This document shows, piece after piece, positions 16,239 through 24,457 of a DNA stretch of 34,162 bases; the first letter of the stretch is position 1; every line of letters starts with the position of its first letter. This stretch comes from an uncultured bacterium (GTDB taxonomy: Bacteria; Bacillota; Clostridia; Oscillospirales; Acutalibacteraceae), in NCBI GenBank assembly GCA_949293385.1, contig CASFDQ010000027.1:1-34162 (forward strand). Reading direction: 5' to 3'. Made by a program: the position numbers and the translations under genes. The notes below the pieces were generated by a model. That model was not told where the DNA came from, did not search any database, and saw only the letters and a list, made by a program, of their open reading frames with translations.

Positions 16239-17081
16239 CTACTTCTTCGCCCTGTATTCGGTGGGGGTTGCTCCGACGGCTTCCTTAAAGACCTTGTTAA
16301 AATAACTGTGCCGACGAAAACCGCAGGCGGCGGCTATCTCCTCAACCTTTTGGTCGGGGTTTTTTTGAAGCATATCGCAGGCACGGGTTATTCTCAGAGC
16401 GTTTATATATGCGGTGGGGGTGGTGCCGGTAATTTCCTTAAAAATTCGGCAATAATATTCCTCGCTTATTCCGCAAAGGGAGGAAAGGCTGGAAAGCGAA
16501 AGGTCGTCGCAGTAGTATTCCGAAATATACTTTATCGAGATCTTTATCTGCTCGGCGATAGGGAGTCTCGACTCTTTTTTGGAGGTCTTTCCCGTAGCGG
16601 CGCGGAATTTAAGGAGCAGGGAATAAAGGAGAAGGTTGAGCCCCTCAAGGTCGCCGCGGTCAAAGGCGGAGGTCATTTCGTCTACCGCTTCGGGGATAAA
16701 GGAAAGCTCGGCCCCTTTTATAATACACTCGTTGACGCCGAGCATACTTTCGGCCGCCTTTCCCGCGTAGGTCACAAATACGGTGGTCCAGTCCTTGCCG
16801 TTTTGCGGCATATATTTAACCTCGGTACGGGGAGGAAAATATATCACGCTCCCCTCGGGTACCGTCTGCCAGCGACCGCCGACAAAGGCTCGGCCCATAC
16901 CTTTTTCGGAATAAACGATAAAGCATTTATCGTTTTCGGGCCAGGAGACCTTTCCTTCGCGGCAGGTTCGTCCGAATGTGGAGGGGTAAAAGGGCAGTTC
17001 GAGGTCGTTGGGGGCGGGGAGATAGGTTCTTTTCGAACCGTGCTCGTTGGAAAAATTGGTATCGGGATTAAAGTTTTTCAT
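16239..17081 (-). CDS. AraC-family transcriptional regulator
   Basis: 280 residues. The N-terminal half (about 20-150) has the cupin-like ligand domain of AraC proteins (EGSVIYFPPRTEVKYMPQNG). The C-terminal ~100 residues carry two helix-turn-helix motifs: LSLSSLSSLCGISEEYYCRIFKEITG and VEEIAAACGFRRHSYFNKVFKEAVG, ending with the family signature ATPTEY. It should bind a small ligand, often a sugar, and activate a nearby promoter. The divergent secreted genes from 17269 are the obvious candidate target, but no operator can be shown. SD AAAGGGAT precedes the start. Confidence 0.9.
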   Translation of the reverse strand: MKNFNPDTNFSNEHGSKRTYLPAPNDLELPFYPSTFGRTCREGKVSWPENDKCFIVYSEKGMGRAFVGGRWQTVPEGSVIYFPPRTEVKYMPQNGKDWTTVFVTYAGKAAESMLGVNECIIKGAELSFIPEAVDEMTSAFDRGDLEGLNLLLYSLLLKFRAATGKTSKKESRLPIAEQIKISIKYISEYYCDDLSLSSLSSLCGISEEYYCRIFKEITGTTPTAYINALRITRACDMLQKNPDQKVEEIAAACGFRRHSYFNKVFKEAVGATPTEYRAKK

Positions 17082-17132
17082 ATATTATCCCTTTCAGTTC
17101 AAAATATTGTTAGCAAAATTACAAATTTGGAA

Positions 17133-17160
17133 TTGAAACAGCGCGTTTTTATGTCATAAT
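17133..17160 (+). promoter_or_regulatory. Possible promoter of the secreted-protein genes
   Basis: TTGAAA (17133-17138), 16-nt spacer, CATAAT (17155-17160) in the AraC divergent gap. It lies about 110 nt before the GTG start, leaving a long leader. Plausible but not strong. Confidence 0.35.
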
Positions 17161-17268
17161 TAGGGTAGCACACCTTTATTATATATTGCCATAGGACTCT
17201 TTTCAAGCATAAAATTAACACTTTTTTGATATTGAGATCCGAGGCACGAAACGAAAGGACGATGTTCT

Positions 17269-17592
17269 GTGAAAAAAGCTATAGCGATTACCCTTTGTTT
17301 TGTAGTTATGCTGAGCTTCGGTGTGACGGCCTCGGCCGCAGGCACCGACGACTGAAGAATTATGATCGCTACCTTAAACGGTCAGAAATTTTTCGGAACC
17401 GAGATCGGCGAAAATGCGGTAAAATACATTGCCGCAAAGGGTGAGGACGAACTTTTTTACGACCTTACCGACGACCGCGATATGGATATCTGCGACCTTG
17501 TTGCGCTTTCCAAAAATCAGGTCGATCTCGACGAAGACGGGGAATATGCCCCTGCCGACGGAGCCCTGCTTCGCGGTATGCTTATAAAGTAG
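17269..17592 (+). pseudogene. Secreted dockerin-like repeat protein interrupted by in-frame TGA
   Basis: A GTG start at 17269 with SD AAAGGA (17254-17259) gives a signal peptide (MKKAIAITLCFVVMLSFGVT, then ASAAGTDD), which stops at TGA 17353-17355. The same frame continues as RIMIATLNGQKFFG... to 17592. That part holds two calcium-loop-like repeats of dockerin type: DLTDDRDMDICDLVAL and DLDEDGEYAPADGALLRG, the second with Asp at loop positions 1, 3, 5 and 12. Signal peptide plus dockerin pair is a complete small secreted protein of about 107 residues if the TGA is ignored. Either a nonsense mutation, a sequence error or a read-through. A restart at ATG 17362 would give a protein without export signal. 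The next gene follows 13 nt later. Confidence 0.6.
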
Positions 17593-17605
17593 GAGGGAGA
17601 AGAAT

Positions 17606-18664
17606 ATGAACAAACAGTTTAAACGCGCTATATCCGTACTTTTAAGCCTTGCTCTGCTTATATCCACCCTAGCGATCTCGGCTACGTGGACCGTTTCGGC
17701 GTCGGTCGACCAAATCGTCTATTGGGACGGAAGCTCTTACTCTAAGCCTGCCGATACCGACGGTGACGGCCTGCTCGAGATCGGTTCCGCCGCAGAGCTT
17801 GCCTGGTTCGTAAAGTATAACGGCCGCTCGGGTGAGGAGGCCTCCTCTGCCGCCGCGACCGCAGTACTTACAAAGGACATCTGGCTTAACGATATGACCG
17901 TCACTATAGCAGACGGTCTGCCCGTAGTTAAAAAGCACTCTAATCCCTCTGTCACCATCGACCCCCTCGATGAGGTAAACGGCCTTAACGAGTGGTTCGA
18001 AGGCATAAAGGATATGTCCTTCGTGGGCACCCTTGACGGAAAGGGACACCGAGTCCACGGTCTTTACATTAACGAGGATGCGAGCCGTGACGGCAACTTC
18101 TACGGCTGCGGTCTTATTCCTCGTTCGGGCGGATGCACCGTCAAAAACCTCGGCATCGAAAACGCCTATATGAACACCAAGTCCAACTGGATAACCGCCT
18201 TCGTCGTAGGCTCTTCTCATAAGGCGTCGACCTCTATCGACCGCTGCTACGTCGGGGAGACCGCCTATCATACGGGAGTTTGCGCCGCGGCCATCGTGGG
18301 CGGAGATAACGGCGGCGCAACCGTCACTAACTGCTATACCAAGGCCACTTGTAATGATACCAATAACGACGGCGGCGTTATAATCGGTCATACCTGGGGT
18401 AAAAACGGCACGATCGAAAGCTGCTACACCACCGGCGGCTATAACCTTGCAAGAATTTCTTCCGCCGGCGCCTACTACGGACCGATCTCCAGATCTTATT
18501 CCATAACCTCTGCACCCGGAGCAAACGCAAAGACCTCTATGGAGGCTCTCGGCTCTGCTTATGCCATAACCGACGGCTATCCCGAGCTTAAGGTCTTTAT
18601 AACAATAAGGGTGCTACCACGGGCGCCTAGAATTGGGAGGACTGCCGCGGCCTCTTTAACGTAA
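17606..18664 (+). CDS. 5' fragment of a secreted GLUG-repeat / phosphoesterase protein (frameshifted)
   Basis: Signal peptide MNKQFKRAISVLLSLALLIS, then TLAISATWTVSASVDQ. Next comes a D-x-D-x-D-G stretch (DTDGDGLLEIGSAAELAWFV) and GLUG-like beta-helix repeats (CTVKNLGIENAYM, IDRCYVGETAYHTG, VTNCYTKATC, IESCYTTGGYN). Typical members are large surface or secreted proteins. Up to YPELKVF (about 18598) the protein is well formed; after that the frame becomes arbitrary and ends at 18664. Adding one base near 18598-18600 restores VF-YNNKGATTGA, then TAG at 18628, and then the 3' fragment's protein. So this is the first part of a gene whose remainder is the next entry. SD AGGAGGGAGAAG at 17591-17602. 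Confidence 0.75.
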   Translation: MNKQFKRAISVLLSLALLISTLAISATWTVSASVDQIVYWDGSSYSKPADTDGDGLLEIGSAAELAWFVKYNGRSGEEASSAAATAVLTKDIWLNDMTVTIADGLPVVKKHSNPSVTIDPLDEVNGLNEWFEGIKDMSFVGTLDGKGHRVHGLYINEDASRDGNFYGCGLIPRSGGCTVKNLGIENAYMNTKSNWITAFVVGSSHKASTSIDRCYVGETAYHTGVCAAAIVGGDNGGATVTNCYTKATCNDTNNDGGVIIGHTWGKNGTIESCYTTGGYNLARISSAGAYYGPISRSYSITSAPGANAKTSMEALGSAYAITDGYPELKVFITIRVLPRAPRIGRTAAASLT

Positions 18665-18693
18665 CCGTTAACGATGCCGCAAATCCCACAACC

Positions 18694-21600
18694 GTGACCG
18701 CTCTGGGTATGGACTGCCTCTACGTTAACACCAACCACTTCGCAGGCGCCTTCGTAGGAAAGGTCAACGGAGCAAGCTCCAAGGTCTCCTTCGATAAGTG
18801 CTTCCTTGGTGAAAACGCCACCGTAAGCGCCTACGGAATAGGCGGCTTTGTTGGCGTTTCCAACGGAATTATCGATATTAAGAGCTCTTATTCCCTAATC
18901 GCTACCGAGAATATGAAGATGCTCACTCCCTATCAGCGCGGCGGCTTCCTCGGTAACTGCTGGGCGACCATAAACGTCAGCGATTCCTATGCCGTTTCCT
19001 GCATCATCGGACATAAAAGCACCGTTCCCGCCCTGACCGAAGGCACCGTCCGCTACGGCGGAATGGCAACCGAGGGCGGAAGCTACACCGCCCCCAATAA
19101 GCCCCTTACCACCGTTATCTCTTCCGATAAGATGAAGGGCATCGGTGCCCTTAAAAATGAGGGCGGAATGACGGGACTCAGCGGCGCCTTTATCGAGACC
19201 TCCTCCTACCCCATCCTCGAGGTGTTTAAGGAGAGCCTTACGGGCGAGCACGGAGTATACTTCCCCCTTCACAGAGTTATCGATTATTCCGAATATACCG
19301 TTATTGCGGGAGCGGGCGGAAACTCCTGGGGACCCAACGACTGTAAAAACGGCGCCGCCTGGTTCTCTACTGTTACCGACGAGACCGCTACGGGCGGAAA
19401 ATATCTTAAGTTTAAGGCTCCTCACGAAAACGGAGCATATCCCAGCGCCTGGCTCGGTCACTACGGCATCACCATGACCCCCACAGGCGCATACGGAGGA
19501 AGTGGTGACGAAAATCTCGTTTTGGAAAACGGCACCACCTACCGCGTTACCATGCGTATGAGAACGGTAGAGCTTTCGGGCAAGGCTCTTAACCTCTACG
19601 TTTCCTACGGTGATATTCACCATTCTGTCGTCGGCCGTGAGAATATTATGACCGATCTTGGTGAGATGCCTGAATGGACCGACCTCACCTTCACCTTCAC
19701 CACCCCCGAGGCCTATACCGCAAACGAGGTGAACTGCTTTATCGGTCTGACCCTCGACGCCGACAGCACCGCCTTTGAGTACGATATCGACGTCATTTCC
19801 CTCGAAAAGCTTACCTCTGTGGAGCTTTACTACGAGGATGGCGGCGAATACGTCCTTCACGATACGGTTTTCGGCATCCCCGGCGATGATCTCACCCTTC
19901 CCGAAAAGGGAAACAAGGAGGAATACGCCTATTCCGATCCCACGGGTAAGGTATATGCCTTCTCCTTCGGCGATTGGTACGGCGACAGAAGCAGAACCGA
20001 GGCCGCTACCCTTAAATTTGCCAACCTAAACACCGCCCTTTACTGCAAGTCCTCCGACAAGACGGTAAGCGAGACCCAAAATCAGGAGGCCTTTATCGGC
20101 TTCGATAATTATATCGACCGAGTTTCGGGCTACGGCGATAAGGTAACGATCTCCTCTGAATGTGCAAACAGCGGAAAATATTCCCTTAAGGCCGAGCTGA
20201 GCGGAAATGCTACTGCCGAGCTTCGAAACGACTTTACCTTCGAGCTCCTATCCGGCAAGACCTATAAGGCGGAGCTTTTCTATAAGTCTACAGAGGAGGT
20301 TACCCTCACCATAGGCGCGGCAAAGGGCTCATATAAGGGCGACTTTACCGCCTTTAACTCTGTAGCTCTCCCTGCCGCCGAGGATTTCACCAAGGCAGAG
20401 CTTCTCTTCACCGCCGACGGCACAGCAGAAGGCTCGGTGCTTTGCGCCGGCCTTGCCGCAGATAGCGCCACCGTATACTCGGTATACCTCGAGGGCTTCG
20501 AGGAAAAGGACGACTATAAGGTATCGGCAAGAGGATATATAAAGCTCTCCGACGGAGGCCTTTTCTACACCGATATCATCACCGCCTCGGTATCCGATAT
20601 CCCCGAGGCAGGTGAGCTTATCCCCGAGAGTGCCGACCTTACCGATTTTTACGTATACCTCCCCGAGGGTACCGTAATGGATGAGGCCACCGTCTCCACC
20701 GCCACCGCTTATAACGGTGTTTTCGTCGAGGACGGCTCTGCTATCTCGGAAAACACTCTTCAAAAGGGCTCTTACGTGGCTTTTTCTGCGAAACCCGATA
20801 TGAATACCATATCCGTTCCCGACGAGCTTAAATACACCCTTCACAGCGGCTCTAAGGCCGACCTTTACTACGGCCTTGACGCAAAGCTTGTCAGCGAAAA
20901 GCTTAAGGACACTAAAGCTGCGGTAAACTATATCTTTATCACCGATATTCACTATAAGGCAGGCACCGCATACGCCGAGAGCCTTATGAAGCAGGTGAAG
21001 CTCATTGCCGATATGGCAAACAGCGACGAGAATACCAATTTCGTAGTCGTAGGCGGCGATACCACCACGGGAATGTTTTCCACCAAGGAGCAGGCTATCG
21101 CCGAAACGCAGGAGATACTTGCATCCCTTAAAAACTGCACCAAACCCGTATTCGTCCTTATGGGCAATCACGACGACAATTCTTACTACTATTATACCTG
21201 CGGCTCCTTAAAGGCCGAGTTCGTTATAAGCGATAAGGACTGGAATGACGGTATAATCGATATGTTCTGCCCCGAAAATATCGTTCAGGACGACGAGACA
21301 AAGCGAGCAAATTCCAAGTATTACTACTATGATTTAAACGACACAACCCGTATCATCTGCCTCGACGCCATTGATTTCGACGCTCAGTACAACGAAAACG
21401 GAGATATTACCAAGCTTCCCGGAAGCAACGCGGGTATGAGCTGGTGGGGCTATTCGGCCGATCAGATGCGCTGGCTTGCCGAGGATGCCCTCGATACCGA
21501 TAAAAAGGTTATCTTCGTCTCCCATATGGGAATCGACAAGGAGACCAACTGCTATAACACCAACATCCGCTTCGGCGCAGAGCTTCAAAGCATAATCTCG

Positions 21601-21987
21601 GCATATCAGAAGGGCGAAAGCTACACCGCGACCCTTAAGGACTATTGGGGCAATTCGGTTCCCGTTTCGGCCGATTTTAGTAGCCACGGCAGGATCCTTT
21701 CATATCAGTTCGGTCACATGCATATCGAGGCCAGCCTCTATAGCGAGGATATTGACCTATGGCAGATAAGCACCTCCTCCGCAAATGTCGATCAGACGAG
21801 TGTTCAGACCGAGGAAGCCCTTATGTCGGGCACCGCCAACGTAAAGACCCTCCCTTGGAGAGTATTCACCCGTAAGCTCGGTACAGAGAGCGAGGCCTGC
21901 TTCAGCGTTATGTCGGTTTCCGCAGACAGGATTTACCGCTACGCAGTAGGCGTCGGCAACGACGAGCTTATGATCCTTCCGCAGTAA
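18694..21987 (+). CDS. 3' fragment of the same gene: GLUG repeats, carbohydrate-binding-like domain and calcineurin-like phosphoesterase
   Basis: Open from 18631, after a TAG, to 21987; the first usable start is GTG 18694 and it has no SD or signal peptide. Residue numbers count from there. More GLUG-like repeats (about 1-150), then a jelly-roll-like module with GTTYRVTMRMRTVEL...DIDVISLEKL (about 205-375), another beta module, and a phosphoesterase domain (about 745-1030). Metal ligands are all present: D751/H753 (FITDIHY), D789 (VVGGDTTTG), N825/H826 (MGNHDDN), H944 (FVSHMG) and H1008/H1010 (FGHMHIE). The whole gene would give a secreted phosphohydrolase of about 1460 residues. The long intact frame argues that the break is recent or a sequence error. 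A 12-bp terminator follows at once. Confidence 0.75.
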   Translation: MTALGMDCLYVNTNHFAGAFVGKVNGASSKVSFDKCFLGENATVSAYGIGGFVGVSNGIIDIKSSYSLIATENMKMLTPYQRGGFLGNCWATINVSDSYAVSCIIGHKSTVPALTEGTVRYGGMATEGGSYTAPNKPLTTVISSDKMKGIGALKNEGGMTGLSGAFIETSSYPILEVFKESLTGEHGVYFPLHRVIDYSEYTVIAGAGGNSWGPNDCKNGAAWFSTVTDETATGGKYLKFKAPHENGAYPSAWLGHYGITMTPTGAYGGSGDENLVLENGTTYRVTMRMRTVELSGKALNLYVSYGDIHHSVVGRENIMTDLGEMPEWTDLTFTFTTPEAYTANEVNCFIGLTLDADSTAFEYDIDVISLEKLTSVELYYEDGGEYVLHDTVFGIPGDDLTLPEKGNKEEYAYSDPTGKVYAFSFGDWYGDRSRTEAATLKFANLNTALYCKSSDKTVSETQNQEAFIGFDNYIDRVSGYGDKVTISSECANSGKYSLKAELSGNATAELRNDFTFELLSGKTYKAELFYKSTEEVTLTIGAAKGSYKGDFTAFNSVALPAAEDFTKAELLFTADGTAEGSVLCAGLAADSATVYSVYLEGFEEKDDYKVSARGYIKLSDGGLFYTDIITASVSDIPEAGELIPESADLTDFYVYLPEGTVMDEATVSTATAYNGVFVEDGSAISENTLQKGSYVAFSAKPDMNTISVPDELKYTLHSGSKADLYYGLDAKLVSEKLKDTKAAVNYIFITDIHYKAGTAYAESLMKQVKLIADMANSDENTNFVVVGGDTTTGMFSTKEQAIAETQEILASLKNCTKPVFVLMGNHDDNSYYYYTCGSLKAEFVISDKDWNDGIIDMFCPENIVQDDETKRANSKYYYYDLNDTTRIICLDAIDFDAQYNENGDITKLPGSNAGMSWWGYSADQMRWLAEDALDTDKKVIFVSHMGIDKETNCYNTNIRFGAELQSIISAYQKGESYTATLKDYWGNSVPVSADFSSHGRILSYQFGHMHIEASLYSEDIDLWQISTSSANVDQTSVQTEEALMSGTANVKTLPWRVFTRKLGTESEACFSVMSVSADRIYRYAVGVGNDELMILPQ

Positions 21988-22005
21988 TTTCATTTATCCT
22001 TTCAA

Positions 22006-22035
22006 GCAAAAACACCCACTTTCGGGTGTTTTTGC
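22006..22035 (+). terminator. Rho-independent terminator
   Basis: Perfect 12-bp stem GCAAAAACACCC / GGGTGTTTTTGC with a 6-nt loop, 19 nt after the phosphoesterase stop codon. Confidence 0.85.
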
Positions 22036-22231
22036 GTTCCGCCTGCGGCGGAGGGTTAGTTTTGAGCGTTAGGGATAAGGGAAAAGGGAGGAGGGAAAAC
22101 CAATTTATATCCATATTTCGGGAAATTCCCTCTTCCCTCTTCCCTCTTCCCTAAAGCTGTATCTTTCCCTCGTCGAAGACGAAGAACAGACCTCCGAAAG
22201 CGAAAGAGCAGACCACCGAAAGCGGTTGTGG

Positions 22232-22260
22232 TTGTAATTTTTAAAAAAGTATGATATAAT
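22232..22260 (+). promoter_or_regulatory. Promoter of the pseudokinase gene
   Basis: TTGTAA (22232-22237), 17-nt spacer, perfect TATAAT (22255-22260), and SD GGAGG (22281-22285) 7 nt before the ATG. Confidence 0.65.
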
Positions 22261-22292
22261 ATGTTCGATTATAGATTACCGGAGGTAATTTT

Positions 22293-24014
22293 ATGGTAAA
22301 TACAGATAGACTTTGCTTGGGCTGTATGAACGATAACGGCGGCGAAAAGGTCTGCCCTATATGCGGCTACGACAGCTCCGAGGACAATAATACCGCGCAG
22401 CTTGCGGTAGGCACCTGGCTTAACGCAAACCGCTATCTTCTCGGTCGTGCGATCGACGAAAACGGTGAAGGCGTTACCTATATCGGCTGGGATAACGACG
22501 CTAACGCCGTTGTAAACATTAAGGAATATTTTCCCGAGGGAATTGCCGTCCGAAGTGACGACCGCCTTACGGTGACCCCCGCCGAGGACAGAGCCCTTGC
22601 CTTTAACAGAGGTCTCGAAGCCTTTACCGAGCTTTCGAAGACCCTCGAAAGACTTCCCGAATCGACCTCTATCCTTCGGGTCGTCGACAGCTTTGAGGCA
22701 AACGGAACGGCCTATTCGGTCGTTTCAACCGTTTCGGGTACTACCCTTAAGGCCTTCCTTATCAAAAACGGCGGAGTATTAAAATGGGAGCAGGTCAAGC
22801 CCCTCTTTATGCCCCTTATCGCTACCGTTGCCGAGCTTAACGAGGCGGGAATCGTTCACAGAGGCATTTCCCCCGACAATATTATCGTCGGCCGCGACGG
22901 AAGGCTTCGTCTTACCGGATTTTGCATAAAGGACGTAAGGGTAGAGCATACCGAATTCTTATCGAGCCTTTCTACCGGCTACGCCGCCCCTGAGCAGTAT
23001 CTCGAAAACGACAATTTCGGCGATTCCTGCGACGTATACGCGCTTGGTGCGGTGATCTTCCGCTGTATAATCGGCGTTACCCCTCCCGACGCTAAGGACC
23101 GTCTTTCCAACGACCGTCTTTCTATCCCCGCGAAGGTAGCCGAAAGCGTTCCCCGCGGAGTTCTGGTCGCCATCGCCAACACCCTTAAGGTCGACAAGTC
23201 ACAGCGCGTTCCCTCGGTAGACCGCTTCTACCGTATGCTTGAGGCCGTATCCTCGGGTACCGTTGCCCTCGGAGACATCAAGGCCGGCGAAGAGCCCAAG
23301 CCCAAAAAGGCCTCGGGCGCAAAATACGCCCTTATCGCGACCCTTATAACCGTTGCCGTATTCGTTATAGGAATACTTTTGGCCCTTTGGCTGGTGCCCG
23401 GTCTTTACGACGGAATCTTCGGCAAGGAAGCCGACATCACCAACAATCCCACCGCCTCCGACGTAGCCTCGGGCTTTGAGGAGGACGACAGCTCGGGAAT
23501 CGCTCAGGGCGTTCCCACCTTCATCGTACCCGACCTTTCGAATAAATCCTTCAGCGACGCTCAGGCCGAGCTTGAAAGCGAAGGAAAGTTCACCGTCGTC
23601 GTTGCAGGCTCGGTCTACTCCGAAAAGGTCGGCCGCGGACTTATCTGTGAGCAGTCGATAAAGGCAGGCACCAAGAAGCCCAGCGGCGCCGAGATCAAGG
23701 TTAAGATAAGCCTTGGCTCCGAGAAGGTAAAAATGCCTAACCTTATAGGACTTCCCCTTGAGGACGCTAAGATAAAGCTTTTAGAGATGGGCTTCTTCAG
23801 CGTTAACATTCTTGAACGCAGAGAGAACGATAACTCGGTACCCGAGGGTTGCGTTTGCCGCACCACCATTCCTGCCCGTCAGGAGGTTTCAACGACCGAG
23901 ACCATAACCCTCTACTACGTTCCCGTATCGGAGCCTACCGAAGAGGAATACGATGACGAATATTCCGACAGCTCCGACAACGGCGGTAGCACCGATCAAA
24001 ATTTAAATGAGTAA
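22293..24014 (+). CDS. Zinc-ribbon / protein-kinase-like / PASTA membrane protein, predicted pseudokinase
   Basis: 573 residues. A zinc ribbon (C8, C11, C21, C24) is followed by a Hanks-type kinase fold (about 45-320). The ATP lysine is likely K77 (VVNIKEYF) and the APE motif is intact (YAAPEQY). The catalytic loop reads HRGISPDN (G191 where HRD has Asp), and the metal-binding DFG is replaced by GFC (LTGFCIKD, G209). Both catalytic aspartates are therefore missing. Next come a transmembrane helix (about 345-368) and two PASTA domains (about 408-475 and 478-545), ending in an acidic tail. PASTA domains of PrkC/Stk1-type proteins bind peptidoglycan fragments or lipid II outside the cell. Loss of both aspartates suggests a sensor or scaffold without phosphotransfer. 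A one-gene unit with its own promoter and terminator. Confidence 0.88.
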   Translation: MVNTDRLCLGCMNDNGGEKVCPICGYDSSEDNNTAQLAVGTWLNANRYLLGRAIDENGEGVTYIGWDNDANAVVNIKEYFPEGIAVRSDDRLTVTPAEDRALAFNRGLEAFTELSKTLERLPESTSILRVVDSFEANGTAYSVVSTVSGTTLKAFLIKNGGVLKWEQVKPLFMPLIATVAELNEAGIVHRGISPDNIIVGRDGRLRLTGFCIKDVRVEHTEFLSSLSTGYAAPEQYLENDNFGDSCDVYALGAVIFRCIIGVTPPDAKDRLSNDRLSIPAKVAESVPRGVLVAIANTLKVDKSQRVPSVDRFYRMLEAVSSGTVALGDIKAGEEPKPKKASGAKYALIATLITVAVFVIGILLALWLVPGLYDGIFGKEADITNNPTASDVASGFEEDDSSGIAQGVPTFIVPDLSNKSFSDAQAELESEGKFTVVVAGSVYSEKVGRGLICEQSIKAGTKKPSGAEIKVKISLGSEKVKMPNLIGLPLEDAKIKLLEMGFFSVNILERRENDNSVPEGCVCRTTIPARQEVSTTETITLYYVPVSEPTEEEYDDEYSDSSDNGGSTDQNLNE

Positions 24015-24048
24015 AAAAAGGGTCAGCTTTTAAAGCTGACCCGTAAGG
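24013..24048. terminator. Bidirectional terminator between pseudokinase gene and acpP
   Basis: GGGTCAGCTTT (24020-24030) / AAAGCTGACCC (24032-24042). A run of seven A precedes it, giving T7 for minus-strand transcripts. A shorter T-run follows GTAAGG for plus-strand transcripts. Confidence 0.85.
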
Positions 24049-24058
24049 TTTTTTGAGA

Positions 24059-24292
24059 TTATTCCTCAGAGTTCTTAGAAATATATTCTACAACGTCACC
24101 GATAGTATGGAGGTTTTCAACCTCTTCGTCGGGGATCTCTACGCCGAACTCGTCTTCGATGGACATAAGAAGGTCTACGAGGTCGAGACTGTCGGCGCCG
24201 AGCTCTTCGGCGATCTTGGTGTCTAAGGTCATAGTCTCCTGATCTGCGGCAAGCTGCTCAGCCAGGATTTCGGTAATTTTCTCAAAAATCAT
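24059..24292 (-). CDS. acpP: Acyl carrier protein
   Basis: 77 residues, strongly acidic, standard length. The phosphopantetheine site is S35 in ELGADSLDLVDLL, followed by the helix-III pattern FGVEIPDEEVENLHTIGDVVEYI. It carries growing acyl chains in type II fatty acid synthesis in the cytoplasm. No other fatty-acid genes adjoin it, so it is a stand-alone copy. SD AAGGAG lies 8-9 nt before the ATG, and a near-consensus promoter lies about 90 nt upstream. Confidence 0.95.
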   Translation of the reverse strand: MIFEKITEILAEQLAADQETMTLDTKIAEELGADSLDLVDLLMSIEDEFGVEIPDEEVENLHTIGDVVEYISKNSEE

Positions 24293-24329
24293 TTAACATT
24301 CTCCTTATTGATTTTCGCACGCAAAACAG

Positions 24330-24359
24330 TTGATATTTCGGTGCGTTTTGTGGTATAGT
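24330..24359 (+). promoter_or_regulatory. Likely aroE-aroK promoter
   Basis: TTGATA (24330-24335), 18-nt spacer, TATAGT (24354-24359); predicted start near 24366. It faces the acpP promoter, so the two leaders overlap in antisense. Confidence 0.5.
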
Positions 24360-24387
24360 AGTTTAAAATCAAAAATGACCTAAACAA

Positions 24388-24416
24388 ATAATATGTTGGA
24401 AAAGCGATTTTGTCAA
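24388..24416 (-). promoter_or_regulatory. acpP promoter
   Basis: On the minus strand: perfect TTGACA (24416-24411), 17-nt spacer, TATTAT (24393-24388). Predicted start near 24381, giving an 89-nt leader that runs through the plus-strand promoter at 24330-24359. Confidence 0.75.
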
Positions 24417-24457
24417 CAGTTTTGTTGTTTTTTAACTAAAAAAAGGTGATGTAAATT

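Larger units (their letters stand above)
21988..22292. other. Intergenic interval with terminator, purine/pyrimidine inverted repeat and promoter
   Basis: After the terminator, a purine-rich tract AGGGATAAGGGAAAAGGG (22072-) and a pyrimidine-rich tract of TTCCCTC units (22127-22154) form an imperfect inverted repeat around about 30 nt. Two copies of CAGACC-CCGAAAGCG follow (22189-22226), and then the promoter of the pseudokinase gene. No gene seen. Confidence 0.6.

Noticed and set aside
540..18630. Stop-codon reassignment as a common cause of the three interrupted genes
   Set aside because: The interruptions use TAA, TGA and TAG, while intact genes in the window end in all three, so no single recoding explains them.
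20329..21171. 280-residue minus-strand ORF
   Set aside because: Antisense to the phosphoesterase domain, where metal-binding motifs fix the plus strand as coding.
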